This document shows, piece by piece, positions 61,378 to 64,000 of a stretch of DNA of 64,000 nt; the first letter of the stretch is position 1; every line of letters starts with the position of its first letter. Under the pieces are notes generated by a model. It saw only the letters and a list, made by a program, of their open reading frames with translations, made no database searches and was not told where the DNA came from. Both the position numbers and the translations under genes were made by a program. The stretch comes from Flavobacterium sp. HSC-32F16. GTDB taxonomy: Bacteria > Bacteroidota > Bacteroidia > Flavobacteriales > Flavobacteriaceae. The stretch is from contig NZ_JALKAC010000002.1 of assembly GCF_024171645.1 (NCBI RefSeq), forward strand, positions 186,001 through 250,000. The letters are read 5' to 3'.

Positions 61378-62359
61378 AGAGACAGAGTTTACCGGCCACT
61401 TAAATACGACTCATTTGAATCGTAAGGTCTATATCGTTATTCTGAATCATAAAGGTGCTCTAGACACTATAGAATGTCTTGAAAGCATTTTAAAATTAAA
61501 TTATTTTAATTATCAAGTTATAGTTGTAGACAATAGTGAGATAGAATTACCATTTCAAACATTATTAAATTGGGGTTTATTAAAAAAAATTAAGTTTGAT
61601 CATACAGATGAAAAAAAACTAAACCTTTTTATTAATCAAAATCAGTTTGTTTTTGTAAAAGCAGAAAAAAATAAAGGATTTGCATCAGGAAATAATATTG
61701 CCTTAAATGCCATTTTAAAGTCTAAAGAAATTGATTCTTACATTTGGTTATTAAATAACGACACAGCAGTAGATAAAGAATCATTAAAAGCACAGATTTC
61801 TTATCTGGAAATGAATCAAAATTCGAAAATAGGAATTTTAGGAAGCAAGTTGATATATTATTACAAACAAGATACATTGCAAGCAGTTGGAGGGAAGTTT
61901 GATAAAAATTTTTATATATCAAGTCACATTGGAGAAGGAGAATCGATTTATAAAACAAAATCAGAATTTGAAAAAATTGATTATGTCATTGGAGCCTCAA
62001 TGTTTGTGAGATATTCTTTTTTAAAAGAGGTAGGCATTTTAAGCGAAGATTTTTTTCTTTTTTACGAAGAGTTAGACTGGGCATATAGAGCAAAAAAGAA
62101 AGGCTGGTCTGTAGATTGGTCGTTAGAGTCTCAGGTTTTTCATAAAGAAGGAGCAACGATAGGATCTTCATATAACCCTAAACAAAAATCTTTTTTTTCT
62201 GAAATACATATCTTTAAAAGCAGAAAGATTTTTGTAAAAAAATATTATAAACTCGGATTCAAATTTTACATATCCAGCGTATTATTGATTTTGAATAGAG
62301 TGAGAAAAGGAAAGTTTAAACTTGGATTAGAATTGTTAAAGATTACATTTTACAAATGA
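61370..62359 (+). CDS. Family 2 glycosyltransferase (rhamnosyltransferase-like)
   Basis: The 329-residue protein has a GT-A fold: VYIVILNHKGALDTIECLES at about 20-39, QVIVVDNSE near 49-57, KNKGFASGNNIAL at 100-112, LLNNDTAVDKESL (the DxD region) at about 124-136, and an acceptor-side ELDWAYRAKKKGW. It resembles rhamnosyl/galactofuranosyl transferases that use dTDP- or UDP-sugars. It overlaps both neighbours (8 bp and 4 bp), supporting one operon. Confidence 0.85.
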   Translation: MIKETEFTGHLNTTHLNRKVYIVILNHKGALDTIECLESILKLNYFNYQVIVVDNSEIELPFQTLLNWGLLKKIKFDHTDEKKLNLFINQNQFVFVKAEKNKGFASGNNIALNAILKSKEIDSYIWLLNNDTAVDKESLKAQISYLEMNQNSKIGILGSKLIYYYKQDTLQAVGGKFDKNFYISSHIGEGESIYKTKSEFEKIDYVIGASMFVRYSFLKEVGILSEDFFLFYEELDWAYRAKKKGWSVDWSLESQVFHKEGATIGSSYNPKQKSFFSEIHIFKSRKIFVKKYYKLGFKFYISSVLLILNRVRKGKFKLGLELLKITFYK

Positions 62360-63684
62360 AGATTAACATTAAAACATTATTATTTTTTATAGTGCTTTTA
62401 TCAGCCCTGTATCAGGATTTTCCTTTGGTAAATGTCTTTGGAGAAATTGCACGTTCACCCATCGTGCTCTTTACAATTCCAATGTTAATTTATATAATAA
62501 TGCACCAAAAATTGGTACTTTCAAAATACACCAGGTATTTTATCTATTATATTTTTTATTTAATTATAATGTCATTGCTATTTATTCCAATTGTATATTA
62601 TGTCAATGATTCATTTGTAGTTATAAAAGAAAATGTAATATTAAAAGCAGTTAAATTATTTGTATATCCAGTTTCAATATTGATTTTTTATCAATTTGTC
62701 TACATATTATTTACCTCTGGAAAAAACAGTTTTGATTATTTTTTCAATGCTCTCTTCACTCTTCAGGCACTCTTGGCAGTTTACTTGTTTATTGAAGTAA
62801 TTTTTTTAAAGAAAGAAACAATTTTTGCTTCTTTTCTGCATTCAGATAACTTAAAATATTATAGAGTAAGACTATTAACCCGAGAAGAAAGCTGGATAGG
62901 AACTGTACTAACGTTTTTTATTTTTATCCCGGTTTTTTTGGTAAATTATTTAGAAAAATCAAAAAAGACAAAACAAAGAATATATATTCTTTCGACGTTC
63001 ATATTTCTTTATTATACCTTTTTTAGTGAGTCAAAAGGATATCTTTTATTGATAATTATTTCTGTTCTGCCAATGACACTTCAGTATATGTATAATCATG
63101 CCAAGCTTAAAAAAGTATTATTGGTTGGAGCTCCGGTATTTATCTTGTTTATCATTTTTGTAGTTATGATTTTGCAAAAGAATATTGATGAACAACTTAA
63201 TTCAAGTATTACTTTCGGCACTCGTTTAACGTCATATTTGGCTTCATTAAAAGTTTTTATAACTCATCCTTTTGGAGTTGGCTGGAGTGGATTTATTTAT
63301 TATTATCCGGAAGCTATTAGGGATATAATAAACACATCTTGGGTAAGTACATTAAATTTGCAGGAAATAAAAGGATATTTAATAACGACAAAAGCATTAT
63401 CTACTAAGACTGACTTTTTTGATAATTTGATATTTGGAGGATTTGGGTTTATTCTTTTCTTTTATAATTTTTTTATAAAAAGATATATCTTCTTTTCTAA
63501 ATTTCGCGATACCAATTTCTTTTTCATAAAAACTCCTCTTTTATTTTTTATTCTGGCAGGGCTGATTTATGTTACTTTTTATATAAAATATGAAGTATGG
63601 TTTTTAATGGCCTTTTTAGATGTTTTGCAGACTCAAATAACCAATACAACTTCAAAAAAAAATGAAAATACTTATAGTTGCTAG
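62356..63684 (+). CDS. Wzy-like O-antigen polymerase
   Basis: The 442-residue protein has about ten membrane segments and a large extracytoplasmic loop between about 290 and 360 (FGTRLTSYLASLKVFITHPF, GVGWSGFIYYYPEAIRDIIN), the pattern of Wzy/WaaL proteins. It polymerises lipid-linked repeat units in the periplasm. It overlaps the preceding transferase by 4 bp (ATGA) and the next gene by 23 bp. Confidence 0.8.
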   Translation: MKINIKTLLFFIVLLSALYQDFPLVNVFGEIARSPIVLFTIPMLIYIIMHQKLVLSKYTRYFIYYIFYLIIMSLLFIPIVYYVNDSFVVIKENVILKAVKLFVYPVSILIFYQFVYILFTSGKNSFDYFFNALFTLQALLAVYLFIEVIFLKKETIFASFLHSDNLKYYRVRLLTREESWIGTVLTFFIFIPVFLVNYLEKSKKTKQRIYILSTFIFLYYTFFSESKGYLLLIIISVLPMTLQYMYNHAKLKKVLLVGAPVFILFIIFVVMILQKNIDEQLNSSITFGTRLTSYLASLKVFITHPFGVGWSGFIYYYPEAIRDIINTSWVSTLNLQEIKGYLITTKALSTKTDFFDNLIFGGFGFILFFYNFFIKRYIFFSKFRDTNFFFIKTPLLFFILAGLIYVTFYIKYEVWFLMAFLDVLQTQITNTTSKKNENTYSC

Positions 63685-64000
63685 TTTTTTTCCTTATCCA
63701 CCGCATTTTGGTGGTGCTTTTGATGTTTTGGAACGTATAAAAGGAATAAAATCGTTAGGACATGATATTGATTTAATATGTACATGTAAACAATATCCAG
63801 AACAAAAAAACATAGATTTTATAAAACAATTTATTAATGAGATTATAATTGTTCCCAGAAACAACAAACTAAGTGATTTATTTTTAAAGCTGCCACTTCA
63901 AGTTATATCAAGAAAAGCCTTAAAAAAAGTATCCTTAAAAAACAATTATGACTATGCCGTTTTAGAGTCTGAAAGTGTTGGAATTATACTTAAAAATAAA
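63662..64000 (+). CDS. Glycosyltransferase (GT-B, family 4-like), 3' part outside the window
   Basis: The frame from the ATG at 63662 is open to the right edge (113 codons). MKILIVASFFPYPPHFGGAF followed by DVLERIKGIKSLGHDIDLIC is the standard N-terminal Rossmann start of GT4-type transferases, with the GG substrate loop. The catalytic C-terminal half lies beyond the window. It overlaps the polymerase gene by 23 bp and continues the polysaccharide operon. Confidence 0.8.
   Translation, partial: MKILIVASFFPYPPHFGGAFDVLERIKGIKSLGHDIDLICTCKQYPEQKNIDFIKQFINEIIIVPRNNKLSDLFLKLPLQVISRKALKKVSLKNNYDYAVLESESVGIILKNK

Overview
The window reads as chromosome of a Flavobacterium-like member of the Bacteroidota (inference). 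The evidence is an AT-rich sequence, type IX secretion (T9SS) cargo with PorP/SprF and sorting domains, Bacteroidota promoters of the form TTG-N17-19-TAnnTTTG, and gene orders typical of Flavobacteriia (mnmG/ybeY/DUF4175, tatA/GH3/DUF6909-like). No insertion sequence, prophage, rRNA operon or CRISPR array was seen.

Layout. 1-11.3 kb, all minus strand: a surface or secreted protein block. It holds a large DUF11/Ig-like protein cut by the left edge, a giant PorP/SprF-type protein with a roughly 1,000-residue Ala/Lys/Asp repeat and a SPOR-like tail, an Ig-like protein with a gliding/CHU_C-type C-terminus, and small secreted proteins. 11.6-24.5 kb: housekeeping genes (holB, doxX-like, thioesterase, recA, plsC-like, trpS, dprA, an HU/SPOR protein, a Pif1-like helicase, an OmpH/Skp-like lipoprotein). 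24.5-33.3 kb: a methyltransferase, mnmG, ybeY and a DUF4175 protein, interleaved with two large gene-poor stretches that carry a duplicated structured element and a dense cluster of parS-like sites. 33.5-46.6 kb: gltX, an SPFH protein, three small envelope/stress proteins, glnS, a RelE/ParE-type toxin-antitoxin pair, folB, tRNA-Cys with a tandem array of its own 3' end, a LysE-type exporter, a DUF2807 protein and rnr. 46.7-58.5 kb: an FG-GAP-like T9SS protein, rpiB, tex, a GH8 enzyme, tatA, GH3 and a DUF6909-like protein. 58.5-64 kb: the left part of a polysaccharide locus (Wzz-like, lipoprotein, Wzx-like flippase, two glycosyltransferases, Wzy-like polymerase) that runs off the right edge.

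Most striking non-coding structure. (1) tRNA-Cys is followed by four further degenerate copies of its T-arm/acceptor end, each with its own terminator whose stem is kept by compensatory changes; this resembles the E. coli tyrT/rtT locus. (2) Eleven intact and two decayed parS-like palindromes surround mnmG, one of them forming the end of ybeY, which suggests an origin-proximal ParB-loading region. (3) A ~170-bp element occurs twice beside the methyltransferase gene, with a 9-bp stem that differs at three pairs, all compensated. (4) Downstream of recA lie two copies of a GCAACC-N17-TCTWW promoter-like motif, each followed by a short unit and a strong terminator. (5) A 1.1-kb extremely AT-rich gap before glnS carries three diverged copies of one repeat.

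Functional threads. Four tRNA-related genes (trpS, gltX, glnS, mnmG) plus tRNA-Cys are present. DNA maintenance is represented by recA, dprA, holB, the Pif1-like helicase and the parS cluster. Envelope biology dominates both ends of the window.
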